Shown here in pieces: positions 34,601-43,005 of a DNA stretch of 64,000 nt. The stretch's first letter is position 1; every line of letters begins with the position of its first letter. A model generated the notes under the pieces. It was not told the origin of the DNA. It searched no databases and worked only from the letters and a program-made list of their open reading frames with translations. The DNA is taken from NCBI RefSeq assembly GCF_015355755.1, contig NZ_JACVEE010000002.1, positions 868,001 through 932,000 on the forward strand, given 5' to 3'. The DNA comes from Nocardia sp. XZ_19_385. Lineage in GTDB: Bacteria; Actinomycetota; Actinomycetes; Mycobacteriales; Mycobacteriaceae. The translations under genes were made by a program, and so were the position numbers.

Positions 34601-35808
34601 ACCTTCACCAGCGCCGTCAGCAGATCCACGAAGGACACACCCTTGTTCGCCACTCCGAACACCCGGGCGCGCAACAGCGTCTGGTGCGCCCAGCTGCGGT
34701 GCGGGCGCATCTCGTTCATCTTGTTGCGGTACTCCGAGGCCGCGACCCCGCCGACCTCGACCTGCAAGATGTCGAGTGCGTCGGAGTACTCCTCGTGGGT
34801 CACCACCGACAGGGCGTGCACCGCGGCCACATGCGATGGATGGATGACTGTCTTGCCCTGCATCCCGTTGGCTCGGTCCAGCGTGATCTCCCGCAGTAAG
34901 CCGTCCAGGTCCCGGCTGACCAGGTACTGCCGGAACGGCACCGCGTCGGATTCCTCGAACGGCGCGCTGCGCAGCAGCGGCCGGAACATGCGCTCGTGGT
35001 CGGCGAAGTACTCCCACACCGGCCCGGTGATGACGAAGCCGGTGCCGTCGGCGCGGCCCAGGTAGTTGACGATGTCGGCGATCACGTCCGCGACCACCCG
35101 CACGTCGTAGATGGTGAGGTCGCGGTCGCGGCGGATGCCGAAGGTCGAGCACATGTCGGTGGCGCCGACCCGCACCGCGAGCACCCGCTCCCGGTGTTCG
35201 GCCAGCAGCGCGGCGATCTCGGTGAGCTCCTGGTCCCGAGTCTGCCGGTGCACCAGCGCTTTCGACTCCAGCACCGGCATGCCGTACACCGGCCGCTGCA
35301 GCCGTTCGGCCGCGCCCTCCAGGGCGTCGAGGTATTTCGCGCCGGTGGAGCTGTCGAACTTGGGGAACACGAATCCGGTCAGCACCGCGGCGCCCGCCCC
35401 GAGCTGGTCGGCGATCTCGTTGACGGTGTCGGCGTCGCGCACCCGCACGAACACCAGCGGATTCGGCTCCGGGCTCCCGGCCAGCACATCCAGAGCGGCG
35501 ACCGCCTGCTGCTTGGCGAGTTCCACCTCGTCGTCGGCGACCGCGTCTTCCAGATCGATCACCATCGAACAGACCCCGCGCTTGGCGCGTTTACGAATCG
35601 TCTCCGCCAGGTCCGGCCGCGTCGCGGGCGCGTAAAGCGTTGCGCCCAAAGCGATTGCGAGTAACTCCCGATCCGTGCTGTCGCCGAAGGGCTCCGGCTG
35701 CCGATGAAATAGATGTCGTACATCCGGTCCGTGCAGCTGCCGAAAATGGCGCAGCGGCAAACGCTTCCGCAGGTTTACTTCCTGCTGGACGGCGATGCCC
35801 ACGGTCAT
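34597..35808 (-). CDS. HpcH/HpaI citrate-lyase-like enzyme of the Ter operon
   Basis: 403 residues, a TIM-barrel C-C bond lyase. Diagnostic segments are GATLYAPATRPDLAETI, CSMVIDLEDAVADDEV, GFVFPKFDSSTGAKYL, GMPVLESKALVH, LAVRVGATDMCSTFG and GMQGKTVIHPSHV. It resembles the citrate-lyase beta-like proteins of Ter clusters rather than CitE, having a longer C-terminus (about 330-403). Substrate unknown. It overlaps the PRTase/StiP gene by 4 bases and follows the coiled-coil gene by 19, so these four genes form one operon. Confidence 0.87.
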   Translation of the reverse strand: MTVGIAVQQEVNLRKRLPLRHFRQLHGPDVRHLFHRQPEPFGDSTDRELLAIALGATLYAPATRPDLAETIRKRAKRGVCSMVIDLEDAVADDEVELAKQQAVAALDVLAGSPEPNPLVFVRVRDADTVNEIADQLGAGAAVLTGFVFPKFDSSTGAKYLDALEGAAERLQRPVYGMPVLESKALVHRQTRDQELTEIAALLAEHRERVLAVRVGATDMCSTFGIRRDRDLTIYDVRVVADVIADIVNYLGRADGTGFVITGPVWEYFADHERMFRPLLRSAPFEESDAVPFRQYLVSRDLDGLLREITLDRANGMQGKTVIHPSHVAAVHALSVVTHEEYSDALDILQVEVGGVAASEYRNKMNEMRPHRSWAHQTLLRARVFGVANKGVSFVDLLTALVKV

Positions 35809-35827
35809 CGGTGCCCCATCCCCAACC

Positions 35828-37063
35828 TCATTCTCGTTGTCGTCCTGCTTGTTTTCTCATTCGATCCACCACACCGGCTATGAATGCGGTGACGGCATCG
35901 AGTTCCGTCACATAGGCCCAGTAATCGGGGTGCCGCCCCGTAAGTGATTCGGTTATTCGGTCGATCCGGTCCACCTGCGCGTCGAGCACAGATCCCCACT
36001 CGGCGACGAGCCCGCGGCTCACCGCGAGCATTTGCGCGTCCCGTAGCCGGAAGCGTACGGCCTTCACCTTGTCTTGCGGATCCGCTCGGACCGCACGCAG
36101 CAGGGCGAGGCGTTTCGTGACGGCATCGACCTGGCGTTCGGCTTCGGCGAGATTGCCCCGCGCGGCAGAGGTCAGTTCAAGGGCTAACTCCGGGTTGTTC
36201 TCGGCCATTGCCGCCCGCGCCTTCTCCAAGGCGGCAGCGGCAGCGTCCATGTCTCGCTGGCTCTCGCGCCCATTGTTCGCTAGATCCGCCGAACTTGCAG
36301 CATTGAACTCGCGCAGCAACGACGAGAACGCGGGATCCAGTCGTTCCGCGCGCGTCTGGACCGCCGACAACCTGGTATTCACCGAGGTGATAGCGGTGCG
36401 CGCGGCGCCGAGCCGAGATGGGGCCTGCGCCAACGCATCTGCCAATTCGCCGGTAACTGTCTCCAGCCGGGTGGCGGCCGCACGTACTTTCGAGGCCGCG
36501 CCGCGCCCGGTGCCGCCGGACTCCAGCTCGGCCGCCTCCAATGTGATGAGAGCCTCATCGACGGCGGCCGCCCGGGCCTGCACCGACGGATACCCCGCGA
36601 ACTCGCTGCCGGCGACCTCACCACGCACTTTCGCGGCGGTGAGCTTGACCTGCTGCGCCAGCTGCGGCACCGACCCGAGCACCGTGACCGCGTGTTCGAG
36701 CTGGGATTGATGCCCGCGATAGAACTCGTCCACCCCGCGGGCCGCCTCGATCAGCTGCCTGGTGACCGTGTCCGCCCGCTGCTGCCCCTGCGGGAACGCC
36801 GTCTTCTCGCGCTCGGCGGTGTCGAGTTCCTCGGTCAAGCTCAGATACGCACCGGCGGCCTCGTAGCACCGGGCGCGCACCGGCTCCCACGCCGCCGCGT
36901 GCCCCCGCTCCGGGTAAACCTGCTCGGACGCGTGCACCGCCGCATCGGCCGCGCTCTGCCGCCGATCCATGTCGAGGAACGCTTCCGCCAGCCGCGCCCG
37001 GGCGGCCTCGATCCATTCGTTGCTCTCGGATGGCCGGAACCAACCACGCCTACGGCCTGCCAC
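35828..37063 (-). CDS. Coiled-coil protein of the Ter operon, function unknown
   Basis: 411 residues, almost entirely helical and rich in Ala, Arg and Glu. The first 90 residues have a TPR-like pattern (EAARARLAEAFLDMDRR, RCYEAAGAYLSLTEELD). Heptad-rich stretches follow (for example ALEKARAAMAENNPEL and AEAERQVDAVTKRLALLR). The C-terminus ends HPDYWAYVTELDAVTAFI. I recognise it only as a TerD-cluster-associated protein; a scaffold role is a guess. GTG 37063 is chosen because TACCAT ends 6 bases before it. It is divergent from the stand-alone terD gene. Confidence 0.7.
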   Translation of the reverse strand: MAGRRRGWFRPSESNEWIEAARARLAEAFLDMDRRQSAADAAVHASEQVYPERGHAAAWEPVRARCYEAAGAYLSLTEELDTAEREKTAFPQGQQRADTVTRQLIEAARGVDEFYRGHQSQLEHAVTVLGSVPQLAQQVKLTAAKVRGEVAGSEFAGYPSVQARAAAVDEALITLEAAELESGGTGRGAASKVRAAATRLETVTGELADALAQAPSRLGAARTAITSVNTRLSAVQTRAERLDPAFSSLLREFNAASSADLANNGRESQRDMDAAAAALEKARAAMAENNPELALELTSAARGNLAEAERQVDAVTKRLALLRAVRADPQDKVKAVRFRLRDAQMLAVSRGLVAEWGSVLDAQVDRIDRITESLTGRHPDYWAYVTELDAVTAFIAGVVDRMRKQAGRQRE

Positions 37064-37069
37064 GCCCCG

Positions 37070-37075
37070 ATGGTA
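37070..37075 (-). promoter_or_regulatory. TACCAT -10 box of the Ter metabolite operon
   Basis: TACCAT on the minus strand fits TANNNT and ends 6 bases before GTG 37063, so this operon may begin with a leaderless transcript. It shares a 143-base divergent region with terD. Confidence 0.35.
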
Positions 37076-37206
37076 TGCGGTGTATGGGAGCGCCCGCCTT
37101 ATCCAGTTCCTACGCAAGTCTGCGGAAACCTACTACTGTCGATGGCGTACCCGGCTATTCGGACATGCTGGGAACCACTAGACGGACTATTGAAAGGGAT
37201 TCCCGC

Positions 37207-37782
37207 ATGGGTGTCAGTTTGTCCAAGGGCGGCAATGTCTCGCTGAGCAAGGCTGCGCCGGGCCTCACCAAGGTGGCCGTCGGCCTCGGTTGGGACCTGC
37301 GGTCCACCACCGGCACCGACTTCGACCTCGACGCGAGCGCCATCGCGACCGGCGCGGACAAGAAGGTCCTTTCGGACCAGCACTTCGTCTTCTTCAACAA
37401 CCTGAAGTCGCCCGAGGGCGCCATCGAGCACGCGGGCGACAACAAGACCGGTGAAGGTGAGGGCGACGACGAGGTCATCAACGTCGACCTGGCCGGCACC
37501 CCGCCGACCATCGAGTCCATCTTCTTCCCGGTCTCGATCTACGACGCGGAGACCCGCCAGCAGTCCTTCGGTCAGGTCCGCAACGCCTACATCCGCGTCG
37601 TGAACCGCGACAGCGGTGAGGAGCTCGCCCGCTACGACCTCTCCGAGGACGCCTCCACCGAGACCGCCATGGTCTTCGGCGAGCTGTACCGCAACGGCGC
37701 CGAGTGGAAGTTCCGCGCGATCGGCCAGGGCTACGCCGCCGGCCTCGCGGGCATCGCCCGCGATTACGGCGTCAACGTCTAA
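37207..37782 (+). CDS. terD: TerD-family calcium-binding stress protein
   Basis: 191 residues, a single canonical TerD domain: GVSLSKGGNVSLSK, the first acidic loop FDLDASAIATG, the second loop HAGDNKTGEGEGDDEVINV, and VFGELYRNGAEWKFRAIGQ. TerD binds Ca2+ through these Asp/Glu residues and is induced by tellurite and other stresses. ATG 37207 has GAAAGGG 8-14 bases upstream. It is divergent from the metabolite operon and followed by a hairpin, so it is a single-gene unit. Confidence 0.95.
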   Translation: MGVSLSKGGNVSLSKAAPGLTKVAVGLGWDLRSTTGTDFDLDASAIATGADKKVLSDQHFVFFNNLKSPEGAIEHAGDNKTGEGEGDDEVINVDLAGTPPTIESIFFPVSIYDAETRQQSFGQVRNAYIRVVNRDSGEELARYDLSEDASTETAMVFGELYRNGAEWKFRAIGQGYAAGLAGIARDYGVNV

Positions 37783-37798
37783 AGACGACGCGAACGAA

Positions 37799-37826
37799 GA
37801 GGGGGCTCGCCGCCGGGCCCCCTTCT
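37799..37826 (+). terminator. Hairpin terminator of terD
   Basis: AGGGGGC (37800-37806) pairs with GCCCCCT (37817-37823) around a 10-base loop and is followed by TCTC. It starts 17 bases after the terD stop codon. Confidence 0.65.
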
Positions 37827-38003
37827 CGTATGCGCGGGCGACCTCTTGGAGAGTGCACCGCAATTGGGGGATGGCAGGCGGCGGCAGCCGCTGGGGCGGG
37901 TAAATCCAGCGGGGCGGCAGTTGGACATCCAGCGCGTCAGCGACCACGCTGAAATAGAACCCAGTACTCGATTCTCATCAGACATAACACGAAAGGTCCC
38001 CCA

Positions 38004-39119
38004 GTGGTCCTGCGCATCTATGGACTCTCCATCGCCGTAACGGTGGTATCGCTGATAGCGGCCTTCCTCTACGGCGGTGTCGAGGCATTCCTCCTCTGCG
38101 CCATCCTCGGCATTCTCGAGGTGTCGCTGTCCTTCGACAATGCCGTGATCAACGCCACCATCCTCGAGCGGATGAGCGAGTTCTGGCAGAAGATCTTCCT
38201 TACCATCGGCGTCGTCATCGCCGTGTTCGGTATGCGCCTGGTGTTCCCGCTCGCGATCGTGTGGGTTACCGCCGGCCTGACTCCGGTCAAGGCCTTCGAC
38301 CTGGCGATGAACGTGCCCTCCGCGGAGGAGCAAGCGGCCGGCGTCAAGTCCTACGAGACCCTGCTCACCGAGGCGCACCCCTCGATCGCCGCGTTCGGCG
38401 GCATGTTCCTGCTGATGCTGTTCTTGAACTTCATCTTCGACGAGCGGGAAATCACCTGGCTGAGCTGGCTGGAGAAGCCGCTGGCCAAGGTCGGCAAGCT
38501 GGATATGGTCTCGGTCGTCGTGGCCGGCATCGCGCTGATCCTGACCGCCGAATTCCTCACCGCCGACAAGGACCGCTCCACCGTCCTGCTCGCGGGCCTG
38601 CTCGGCATGGTCGTCTACATCGCGGTCGACGGACTCGGATCCCTGTTCCACACCGAGCAACTGGTCGAGGAGCACGAGCACAGCGGGCCGTCCACCCTGG
38701 TCAAGGCCACCGGTAAGGCCGCGTTCTTCCTGTTCCTGTACCTGGAAGTGCTCGACGCCTCGTTCTCCTTCGACGGTGTCATCGGCGCCTTCGCCATCAC
38801 CTCCGACCCGATCATCATCGCGCTGGGCCTGGGCCTGATCGGCGCCATGTTCGTCCGGTCCATCACGGTGTACCTGGTGCGCAAGGGCACGCTGGGCGAG
38901 TACGTCTACCTGGAGCACGGCGCGCACTGGGCCATCGGCGCCCTGGCGGTCATCCTGTTCATCTCGATCAAGGTGCACGTGCCCGAGCTCGTCACCGGCC
39001 TCATCGGTATCGCCCTGATCGGTGCGGCGTTCGTTACCAGCATCATTCGCAACAAGCGCAATGGCGGGGACGACGCCCCCGAGGTCGAGCTGGAGAAGTC
39101 GGCGACCCCGGTCGGCTGA
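38004..39119 (+). CDS. DUF475/TerC-superfamily integral membrane protein
   Basis: 371 residues with about nine membrane segments. The two TerC hallmark motifs are present: EVSLSFDNAVINA near residue 40 and EVLDASFSFDGVIGAF near 255, where acidic residues in membrane helices probably carry metal ions. A cytoplasmic segment HTEQLVEEHEHSG is His/Glu-rich. TerC relatives export Mn2+ or partner with TerD in tellurite resistance. The GTG start follows GAAAGGTCCCCC. It stands 221 bases after terD beyond that gene's terminator, so it has its own promoter. A strong terminator follows. Confidence 0.9.
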   Translation: MVLRIYGLSIAVTVVSLIAAFLYGGVEAFLLCAILGILEVSLSFDNAVINATILERMSEFWQKIFLTIGVVIAVFGMRLVFPLAIVWVTAGLTPVKAFDLAMNVPSAEEQAAGVKSYETLLTEAHPSIAAFGGMFLLMLFLNFIFDEREITWLSWLEKPLAKVGKLDMVSVVVAGIALILTAEFLTADKDRSTVLLAGLLGMVVYIAVDGLGSLFHTEQLVEEHEHSGPSTLVKATGKAAFFLFLYLEVLDASFSFDGVIGAFAITSDPIIIALGLGLIGAMFVRSITVYLVRKGTLGEYVYLEHGAHWAIGALAVILFISIKVHVPELVTGLIGIALIGAAFVTSIIRNKRNGGDDAPEVELEKSATPVG

Positions 39120-39137
39120 TTCCGGCCTGAAAGACGC

Positions 39138-39173
39138 AGCGGCCCCTCCCTTCCGGGAGGGGCCGCTTTCGTT
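39138..39173. terminator. Strong hairpin terminator between convergent genes
   Basis: A 13-base-pair stem, AGCGGCCCCTCCC with GGGAGGGGCCGCT (39138-39150, 39155-39167), closes a TTCC loop and is followed by TTCGTT. It lies between the DUF475 gene and the convergent DUF389 gene. Confidence 0.85.
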
Positions 39174-39182
39174 GCGCTGACC

Positions 39183-40145
39183 TCACAACATCCGATAGGG
39201 CCGGTGCGCTGCCTTGGCGCGGCGCACCGACATCCGGTGCCAGACGGCCTGCTGGAACGCCAGCGTGGCCCAGCCCGCCAGCGCCATGCCGGTCAGGTTC
39301 ACCGCCAATTGCAGGGTGGAGCCCCAGACCGCCTCGCCCACACCGAAAACCGCGCCCAGCGCGATATTGCCGGACGCGGGCACCGTGGTCACCGAGATGA
39401 AGACACCGGCCATGCCGGTCGCTTTCGCGGAGGTCAGGGCAAGGACACCGGCCATGGCGGCGACCACCGCGACGATGAACGACCACTTGTCCGGGGTGTA
39501 GATGAACGCGGTGCTCGGTCGCGGCCCGATGACGTCATCGATGGTGATCCAGCCCAATCCGCGCCCGATCAACACCAGCACGAACGTCACGGCGATCGAG
39601 ACCGCGAAACCGATCAGCAGGGTTCGCAAAGCCAGCCCGAAAAGCGTGAATCGCCTGCGTACCAGGGCAACTCCGAGCGCGGCGATGGCGCCGAATTCCG
39701 GACCGAGCACCATCGCGCCGATCAACAGCACCTGCGAATCCAGGATGATGGCGATCGAGGCGATCACCGTCGCCAGCGTCATGAAACTCAGGTAGGTCCA
39801 GTTCAGCTCGGTTTCCTCGTACGAGCGCTGCGCCACATCCGCCCAGACCACCGCGTCGGCACTACTGCCCGGGGTGCGCACCTCGGCGTCGAAACCGCTG
39901 CGGGAGAGCCAGGTTCGCACCGCGTCGACCTCGATGGTGCCCTGGCGGTGCACGCCGAGTTCGCGCAATCGGGTGATCACATCGTTGCCGGCTTCCCTGG
40001 CGACGTCGGCGAGCACCAGATCACCTGGCGGCTTCACCGACGCACCCCGGAGCACCGACAGCCCGGTCACGGCGTCGTCCTCGTCGAAAATCTTGATCAC
40101 GTCGTCGGTCATCGCGGTCGGCGCATTGACCCGGATGTGCAGCAT
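39183..40145 (-). CDS. DUF389 integral membrane protein
   Basis: 320 residues. The N-terminal 115 residues are a soluble domain (MLHIRVNAPTAMTDDVIKIF). Six membrane segments follow, with the family signature WTYLSFMTLATVIASIAIILD and VLLIGAMVLGPEFGAIAALG, then SAKATGMAGVFISVTTVPA. DUF389 proteins are widespread but functionally uncharacterised. The gene lies between the TerC-like gene and the second GT87 gene, 36 bases downstream of the latter in the same direction. Confidence 0.88.
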   Translation of the reverse strand: MLHIRVNAPTAMTDDVIKIFDEDDAVTGLSVLRGASVKPPGDLVLADVAREAGNDVITRLRELGVHRQGTIEVDAVRTWLSRSGFDAEVRTPGSSADAVVWADVAQRSYEETELNWTYLSFMTLATVIASIAIILDSQVLLIGAMVLGPEFGAIAALGVALVRRRFTLFGLALRTLLIGFAVSIAVTFVLVLIGRGLGWITIDDVIGPRPSTAFIYTPDKWSFIVAVVAAMAGVLALTSAKATGMAGVFISVTTVPASGNIALGAVFGVGEAVWGSTLQLAVNLTGMALAGWATLAFQQAVWHRMSVRRAKAAHRPYRML

Positions 40146-40181
40146 TCACACAGTGTGCCGCGAGTTCCCGTGCGGCACCGG

Positions 40182-41579
40182 CTAGACAGCGGGCACCAGC
40201 GTGCCGGGCTCGTAGCGCGGAACCGCCGGCGGCTCCGGCCGGACGCCGCGCAGACCGGCCCGCAGGAACAGGAAGAACAGCACGCCCAGCAGGATCGCGC
40301 GCCCCCACACGCCGAACTGCACGACGCTCTCCGAGATCTCCACCCAGCGGCCGGTGGCGAGCGCGTGGAAGTAGCGGAACACGCCGATGCCGATCGCCGC
40401 GTCGGCCATCAGGTAGGCGCCGATCACCGGCCACGGCACCTCGAGCAGCACCAGGAACGGGATCAGCCACAGGGTGTACTGCGGCGAATGGACCTTGTGC
40501 AGCAACATGAATCCACACAGCATGGCTCCGCTGACGCCGACCCAGGGGTACACACCGGTCGCCTTATAACGCTTCCAGCCGATCCACAGCGCCAGCGCGA
40601 ACGCGGCGAGCATCAGCACCGGCGAGGCGGAGGACACCAGCTGCTGGAACGAGACCTCACTCGCGTAGTCCGCGCCGAACAGCCTGCGCAGGCCCCAGTA
40701 CCAAATGGAGTTGGTGGTGATATCGGCCGTGCGCATCTGCTGGAAGGTGATCGACGCGCGCCAGCCCTCGTAACCGAGCAGCACGAACGGCAGGTTCACG
40801 GCGACGACCGTCCCTACCGCCGCACCCAAAGTCAGCGACGCGCCGCGGACGTCCAGGCCCCGGCCCTTGCGCTCGCTGGTCAGCACGAAGGCCAGCAGCG
40901 GCAGTAAGAAGATCCCGGGATAGAGCTTCAGACAGAATCCGAGCCCGAGCAGTATCGCGGCCAGCACCCCGCGGGTGCGCACCGAATACCTGGTCAACGT
41001 CATCACATACACCGCGGCGACGGCCGTGCACACCACCGGTAGCTCCCAGTTGTGGAAGCCGTAGAGCACCAGCGGCGGACCAGCCGCCCACAGCAGCGCG
41101 GTGCGCCCGGCCAGCAGCACCAGCAGCACCGCGGTCAGCAGTGCGAAGGGAGCCAGCAGCAAGGCCGAGTTCCGCAGGAATTCGGCGTCGTTGTCGGCGC
41201 CGAACCCGCCCAGCCACATCAGCAGGCCACTGAGCACCGGATATTCGACCGCACCCCCGGTCAGCGACCCATCGAGGGTGATGCCGCCGTGAATATAGGG
41301 GAAAACGTGCTGATCGATGTCGCGGCCCAGCCAGAGGAACTGGATATCGGAATAGCAGACGTCGGAATCCTTGACCACGTCGAAGGCCACGCTGCGACCG
41401 TCGCTGTAGAACGGCGCGCCCGCGCATCGCGCCTTGTTCGCATAGGCAAGCGCCAAGGTCATCGCGCAGAGCAGCATCGTCACTGTGACCATGGCCATAC
41501 GGCGCGACGGCCCTTGAAAACGCCTGGCCATCGCCGCTCGCAGCGAAACCAAGTCGCTGTGAGCAGGGCCGGTCGACAT
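40182..41579 (-). CDS. GT87-type mannosyltransferase-like membrane protein, second copy
   Basis: 465 residues with about eleven membrane segments. It shares with the gene at 21487 the loop Cys (ARCAGAPFYSD, DVCYSDIQ), the acidic AVEYPVLSGLLMWLGG motif, GFCLKLYPGIFLLPLL and HSPQYTLWLIPFLV. It probably transfers a polyprenyl-phosphate sugar outside the membrane. ATG 41579 is chosen since AGGGTGG lies 6-12 bases upstream; GTG 41588 is an in-frame alternative. It is divergent from rpsF. The two copies bracket the DUF389/Ter island. Confidence 0.85.
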   Translation of the reverse strand: MSTGPAHSDLVSLRAAMARRFQGPSRRMAMVTVTMLLCAMTLALAYANKARCAGAPFYSDGRSVAFDVVKDSDVCYSDIQFLWLGRDIDQHVFPYIHGGITLDGSLTGGAVEYPVLSGLLMWLGGFGADNDAEFLRNSALLLAPFALLTAVLLVLLAGRTALLWAAGPPLVLYGFHNWELPVVCTAVAAVYVMTLTRYSVRTRGVLAAILLGLGFCLKLYPGIFLLPLLAFVLTSERKGRGLDVRGASLTLGAAVGTVVAVNLPFVLLGYEGWRASITFQQMRTADITTNSIWYWGLRRLFGADYASEVSFQQLVSSASPVLMLAAFALALWIGWKRYKATGVYPWVGVSGAMLCGFMLLHKVHSPQYTLWLIPFLVLLEVPWPVIGAYLMADAAIGIGVFRYFHALATGRWVEISESVVQFGVWGRAILLGVLFFLFLRAGLRGVRPEPPAVPRYEPGTLVPAV

Positions 41580-41664
41580 GCGAACCACCCTAGGTGGCTC
41601 CGGCCGGGAACGCTCCTATTCACAGACCCACTAGATCGATTTCAAGGTTGACCTGGGCTTCATG

Positions 41665-41747
41665 TAGCCTTGTCGGGTTGCTGACGCAACGACCCTCCTG
41701 CCACGGAACGTCCGTGGCCGACTTAGCCCACAGGAGGTGATTGGTCC
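41665..41747 (+). promoter_or_regulatory. rpsF leader with hairpins; possible S6:S18 autoregulatory site
   Basis: TAGCCT (41665-41670) is a plausible -10. The leader holds GTTGC-TGAC-GCAAC (41677-41690) and a 7-bp hairpin CCACGGA-ACG-TCCGTGG (41701-41717), followed by CCGACTTAG and a strong CAGGAGGTGATT ribosome site. Many bacterial rpsF leaders contain a helix with a CCG element that binds the S6:S18 dimer to shut off translation. The layout fits but I cannot confirm the motif by eye. Confidence 0.4.
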
Positions 41748-42035
41748 GTGCGTCATTACGAAGTGATGGTTATCCTCGACCCGAGCCTGGACGAGCGCAC
41801 TGTTAGTCCGACACTGGACAACATGCTGAACGTCGTCAAGACCGAAGGCGGCAAGGTCGACAAGGTCGACATCTGGGGCCGTCGCCGGCTCGCCTACGAA
41901 ATCTCCAAGCAGGCCGAAGGCATCTACGCGGTGGTCGAGCTGACCGCCACCCCCGCCACGGTGAGCGAACTCGACCGCCAGCTCGGCCTCAACGAAACGG
42001 TGCTGCGCACCAAGGTTCTGCGCCACGGCAAGTGA
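41748..42035 (+). CDS. rpsF: 30S ribosomal protein bS6
   Basis: 95 residues: [18 protein letters not shown] at the start, [20 protein letters not shown] in the RNA-binding region and [11 protein letters not shown] at the end. It dimerises with bS18 on the platform of the small subunit. GTG start, with AGGAGGTGATT 7-17 bases upstream. First gene of the conserved rpsF-ssb-rpsR-rplI operon. Confidence 0.98.
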   Translation: MRHYEVMVILDPSLDERTVSPTLDNMLNVVKTEGGKVDKVDIWGRRRLAYEISKQAEGIYAVVELTATPATVSELDRQLGLNETVLRTKVLRHGK

Positions 42036-42121
42036 GGCCCTCGCACGCGTCGGTGCCTATCTCTAGGCTCTAGCGCAACAGCGAGTGCAAGGCGGACTGC
42101 ACACCGAGCAGGAGGAACCAC

Positions 42122-42688
42122 ATGGCAGGCGACACGGTCATCACCGTCATCGGAAACTTGACGGCTGACCCCGAGCTTCGATTCACGCCCGCGGGGGCGG
42201 CGGTGGCTAATTTCACCGTCGCGTCGACTCCCCGTGTGTTCGACCGTAATTCGAATGAGTGGAAAGACGGCGAAGCGCTTTTTCTGCGCTGCAACATCTG
42301 GCGCGAAGCTGCGGAAAATGTCGCCGAATCGCTGACCCGAGGCTCGCGAGTAATCGTGAGCGGACGACTGAAGCAGCGCTCCTACGAAACCCGCGAGGGT
42401 GAGAAGCGCACGGTCGTCGAACTCGAGGTCGACGAGGTCGGTCCCTCGCTGCGTTACGCCACCGCGAAGGTCAACAAGGCCAATCGCGGCGGTGGTGGCG
42501 GCGGAGGCGGCTTCGGCGGCGGCAGTGGCAGTGGCGGTAGCGGCGGTAACAACTTCGCCGCGTCCTCCTCCGGTTCCGGTGGTGGCGGCGGTCGTTCCGG
42601 CGGCGCCGAGGACGACCCCTGGGGCAGTGCGCCCGCGGCCGGCTCCTTCGGGGGCGGCGGCCGCGTAGATGACGAACCGCCGTTCTAA
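42122..42688 (+). CDS. ssb: Single-stranded DNA-binding protein
   Basis: 188 residues. The OB-fold covers about residues 1-110 ([55 protein letters not shown]). A Gly/Ser-rich linker follows, and the conserved acidic tip DDEPPF ends the protein; that tip recruits replication and repair partners. The binding site GAGCAGGAGG lies 5-14 bases before the ATG. The gene lies between rpsF and rpsR as in other actinobacteria. Confidence 0.98.
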   Translation: MAGDTVITVIGNLTADPELRFTPAGAAVANFTVASTPRVFDRNSNEWKDGEALFLRCNIWREAAENVAESLTRGSRVIVSGRLKQRSYETREGEKRTVVELEVDEVGPSLRYATAKVNKANRGGGGGGGGFGGGSGSGGSGGNNFAASSSGSGGGGGRSGGAEDDPWGSAPAAGSFGGGGRVDDEPPF

Positions 42689-42736
42689 GAACGGCAAACC
42701 TGGGCTTCGGGCCCGATAACCAACGGAGTAAAAACC

Positions 42737-42988
42737 ATGCCTAAAGCGCCCGCGCGCGAAAAGGTGCTGAAGAAGAAGGCTTGCGCTTTTTGCAAGGAAG
42801 CCAAGTCCGGCACCGTCAATATCGATTACAAAGACACCACGCTGCTGCGTAAGTACGTCAGTGATCGCGGCAAGATCCGCGCTCGCCGGGTCACCGGTAA
42901 CTGCGTGCAGCACCAGCGCGATGTCGCCGTTGCCGTCAAGAACAGCCGTGAGGTGGCCCTGCTGCCTTACGTCTCCACGGCTCGCTGA
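42737..42988 (+). CDS. rpsR: 30S ribosomal protein bS18 (zinc-ribbon, C+ form)
   Basis: 83 residues: [42 protein letters not shown] and [11 protein letters not shown]. The CxxC at CAFC with the later Cys/His in GNCVQHQ marks the zinc-binding form; actinobacteria often carry a second, zinc-free copy elsewhere under zinc control. Partner of bS6 encoded two genes upstream. Confidence 0.97.
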   Translation: MPKAPAREKVLKKKACAFCKEAKSGTVNIDYKDTTLLRKYVSDRGKIRARRVTGNCVQHQRDVAVAVKNSREVALLPYVSTAR

Positions 42989-43005
42989 GAAAGGGAAGCA
43001 TCGCA

